Below are positions 3,934 to 5,581 of a stretch of 5,581 nt of DNA, one piece after another (the stretch's first letter is position 1; every line of letters begins with the position of its first letter). The notes beneath the pieces are model-generated. The model was given only the letters and a program-made list of their open reading frames with translations. It searched no databases and was not told where the DNA came from. The DNA comes from an uncultured Novosphingobium sp. (GTDB taxonomy: Bacteria > Pseudomonadota > Alphaproteobacteria > Sphingomonadales > Sphingomonadaceae): positions 1 to 5,581 of the forward strand of contig CAMPIM010000159.1 of assembly GCA_946886365.1 (NCBI GenBank). Direction: 5' to 3'. The translations under genes and the position numbers were made by a program.

Positions 3934-4800
3934 TTATCCATTCACGATCGTACCGCCGTTGGGGTGGAGGACCTGGCCGGACATGTAGCTGCCGTCCTCG
4001 CACGCCAGGAAGAGGAATGCGGGGGCTACTTCGTTGGGTTGGCCGGGGCGGCCCATGGGAACTGACTCGCCGAAATGTTCGAGCTTTTCCGGGCTCGCGC
4101 CGCCCGAGGGGTTGAGCGGGGTCCAGATCGGGCCGGGGGCTACGGCGTTGACGCGGATGCCGTCTTTTACGAGATTTTCCGACAGGCTACGGGTGAAGGC
4201 GGTGATGGCGCCTTTCGTGCTGGAATAGTCGAGCAGTTCCGACGAGCCCTGATACATGGTGACGCTGGTGCAGTTGACGATGGCGGCGCCTTTTTGGAGG
4301 TACGGGCGTGCTGCTTGCGTCAGGAAGAACATGCCGAAGATGTTGGTCTGGAAAGTGCGGCGCAGCTGTTCTTCGGTGATGTCGGTGATGTCCTGATCGG
4401 GATGTTGTTCGCCCGCGTTGTTGACCAGGATGTCGAGGCGGCCGAAGCGGTCGATTACCTGTTTGACGGCGTCGTCGCAGAAGGATTTTTCGCCAATGTC
4501 CCCGGCGATGGTGAGGGCCTGTTGGCCTTCGGCCTCGACGATCTGGGCGGTCTTTTTCGCGTCGTCATGTTCGCAGAGGTAGAGGATGGCGACGTCGGCG
4601 CCTTCGCGGGCGTAGAGGGCGGCGACGGCTCGGCCGATGCCGCTGTCCGCGCCGGTGATGAGGGCGACTTTTCCGGCGAGGCGGCCGGAGCCGGGGTAGC
4701 GGGGTTCCCATTCGGGCTTGGGTTCCAGCTTGCTTTCGTGGCCGGGCAAGCCGTCTTCGTGGATCATCTCTTCATGATTGTCGGATTGGGTGTCGGACAT
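3934..4800 (-). CDS. Short-chain dehydrogenase/reductase, YghA-like subgroup
   Basis: This 288-residue NAD(P)-dependent oxidoreductase is of the classical SDR family. About 42 hydrophilic N-terminal residues, with PGHESKLEPKPEWEPRYPGS (19-38), precede the Rossmann fold; this tail is typical of the YghA and glucose/ribitol-dehydrogenase-like group. Visible motifs are the cofactor loop TGADSGIG (49-56), a D101-I102 adenine-contact pair after the fourth strand, NNAG (127-130), and the active site N153, S179, Y192 and K196 (YSSTK). The C-terminus has the usual PGPIWTPL loop (222-229) and SGQVLHPNGG (274-283). All catalytic residues are present, so it should be active; the substrate cannot be read from sequence (an aldehyde, sugar or polyol is likely for the group). 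The start at 4800 is preferred because AGGAGA (4807-4812) lies 6 bases upstream and the tail matches the group. It lies 71 bases downstream of the next minus-strand gene and may have its own promoter. Confidence 0.92.
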   Translation of the reverse strand: MSDTQSDNHEEMIHEDGLPGHESKLEPKPEWEPRYPGSGRLAGKVALITGADSGIGRAVAALYAREGADVAILYLCEHDDAKKTAQIVEAEGQQALTIAGDIGEKSFCDDAVKQVIDRFGRLDILVNNAGEQHPDQDITDITEEQLRRTFQTNIFGMFFLTQAARPYLQKGAAIVNCTSVTMYQGSSELLDYSSTKGAITAFTRSLSENLVKDGIRVNAVAPGPIWTPLNPSGGASPEKLEHFGESVPMGRPGQPNEVAPAFLFLACEDGSYMSGQVLHPNGGTIVNG

Positions 4801-4806
4801 GGCGCA

Positions 4807-4812
4807 TCTCCT
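4807..4812 (-). promoter_or_regulatory. Ribosome binding site deciding the dehydrogenase start
   Basis: The minus strand reads AAAGGAGAT around AGGAGA (4812-4807), 6 bases before the ATG at 4800. A longer reading from the ATG at 4848 adds 16 residues but has no ribosome binding site and would start inside a candidate promoter. Confidence 0.75.
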
Positions 4813-4822
4813 TTCCTCGGCC

Positions 4823-4847
4823 AACACTTGGGTTGGGGGATGGTTCA
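4823..4847 (-). promoter_or_regulatory. EcfG-like promoter candidate for the dehydrogenase
   Basis: On the minus strand TGAAC (4847-4843), 16 bases, TGTT (4826-4823) matches GGAAC-N16/17-CGTT with one mismatch in each half. Transcription would start near 4816, just ahead of the ribosome binding site. Dehydrogenases of this group are often under general stress control. The mismatches make this clearly weaker than the site at 1080-1105. Confidence 0.35.
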
Positions 4848-4871
4848 TGCGCTTGCGGCAGGGCGGGTCGC

Positions 4872-5581
4872 CTAGCCGCCCGTGCTGCGATTTTCCCAGA
4901 TGGCGATAGGGGCGTCCGCGCCCGGCATTTCCATGCGGACTTCACGCAGGGTGACGGCGAGCACGCAGACGGGCCGCTGTTCGATCCCGAGCGGCTGGGC
5001 GCAGTGGACCGGGCCGTTTCCGGGCACGCGTTCAATGCGGCCGATAAGCCTGAGTCTCAGCCCGCGCGTCGGGGTGAAATCTTCAGGGGCGAGGCGCAGC
5101 ACCTTTTCGAAGGGACGGCCGTGGCGCCACAGATCGTTGCCGTCATTCTGGCCGAATTGGGCGAGGGCCAGGCTTTGGTCGGGCGTGGGCGCGGTTCCGT
5201 CCTGTTCGGGCGCGGTGGCTTTTGCAGGGGCCGGACATTCGTCGCTGGTCGACCATGGCCGCTGCATCCAGAAACCCTCGGCATCATAGCTGTCGCCTTG
5301 CGCGGGGAGTCCGAGATCGGCGGCTTTCCACGAGATCGGCATCACATGGACGCGAAGTACGCCAGCCGCTTCATCATAGCGCCAGCGCATGGGGGCGCCA
5401 CTGTCCTTATCCGCAGCGCCCGAGCAAACGAAGGGGAGGGCTATGTCGAACCGCTGACCCACGGTCCCGGCGATGTCGTCCGGCAGCGGCTTGCCCGATG
5501 ACAGGGCGTCGGCGGCGCGGCGGGCGAGGTCGGCTATCTCCGCGCGGCCCCAGAGGCGCGGCAATTGCGGCTGTACCGGGA
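4872..5581 (-). CDS. Hypothetical protein, 3' part (N-terminus outside window)
   Basis: A minus-strand reading frame enters at the right edge and ends at TAG (4872-4874). No stop is met between the edge and a TTG at 5564, so the true start is most likely outside; the visible part is about 236 residues. I do not recognise the family. It begins with a helical RLWGRAEIADLARRAADAL segment, followed by RFDIALPFVCSG and a WRYDEAAGVLRVHVMP strand-like stretch. A low-complexity Pro/Ala/Glu linker lies around APAKATAPEQDGTAP. A C-terminal part follows with LRLRLIGRIERVPG and RPVCVLAVTLREVRME. Four cysteines (in VCSG, DECP, HCAQ and PVCVL) and alternating strands suggest an exported, disulfide-containing protein, but the signal peptide, if any, is off the window. 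The dehydrogenase gene follows on the same strand after 71 bases. Confidence 0.7.
   Translation of the reverse strand, partial: PVQPQLPRLWGRAEIADLARRAADALSSGKPLPDDIAGTVGQRFDIALPFVCSGAADKDSGAPMRWRYDEAAGVLRVHVMPISWKAADLGLPAQGDSYDAEGFWMQRPWSTSDECPAPAKATAPEQDGTAPTPDQSLALAQFGQNDGNDLWRHGRPFEKVLRLAPEDFTPTRGLRLRLIGRIERVPGNGPVHCAQPLGIEQRPVCVLAVTLREVRMEMPGADAPIAIWENRSTGG

Noticed and set aside
4075..4875. Plus-strand 266-residue reading frame opposite the dehydrogenase
   Set aside because: The opposite strand encodes a complete SDR with all catalytic residues. The long antisense frame, rich in Gly, Ala, Val and Asp, is a by-product of high third-position GC.
1..5581. CRISPR array, tRNA, rRNA, insertion sequence or phage attachment site
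   Set aside because: I found no spaced repeats of CRISPR type, no tRNA-like cloverleaf, no transposase and no terminal repeats in the window.

Overview
The window is high-GC DNA with the gene content of an alphaproteobacterium of the Sphingomonadaceae (Sphingobium/Sphingomonas type). The pointers are a UrcA-family secreted protein, a GAAC-N7-GAAC type LexA box in front of uvrA, a GGAAC-N17-CGTT promoter of the alphaproteobacterial general stress sigma factor (EcfG), and several small proteins of a kind common in sphingomonads. The assignment is inferred from sequence features, not from a database match. No undescribed multi-gene system is evident. The interest lies mainly in regulatory sites and repeats.

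Layout, left to right. The left edge (1-91, minus) holds the first 30 codons of uvrA, with an SOS box at 102-116 just upstream. Bases 117-571 carry no convincing protein gene, but a strong plus-strand terminator at 342-381 has no gene to terminate and may mark a small RNA. Next come, all on the plus strand: a UrcA-family secreted protein (572-937); a nested palindrome (988-1065); a small acidic protein behind a textbook EcfG promoter (1080-1105; CDS 1149-1382); a small conserved-type hypothetical protein (1490-1738); and a ModE-type DNA-binding domain protein (1782-2147), probably translated from a leaderless mRNA. Bases 2148-2663 contain that gene's likely terminator and two clusters of short GC-rich tandem repeats. 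Then come an unrecognised 182-residue helical protein (2664-3212) and a DUF1993 protein (3372-3881) whose GC content is clearly lower than its neighbours'.

The right part is on the minus strand. It has a short-chain dehydrogenase with the N-terminal tail of the YghA-like subgroup (3934-4800), convergent with the DUF1993 gene. Upstream of it is the 3' part of an unrecognised gene (4872-5581), cut by the window edge.

Functionally the window mixes stress functions: SOS repair (uvrA), a likely EcfG-driven small protein, and a dehydrogenase of a type often found among stress-induced genes, which has a weaker EcfG-like promoter of its own. Nothing in the layout shows that the remaining genes act together; most look like independent transcription units.
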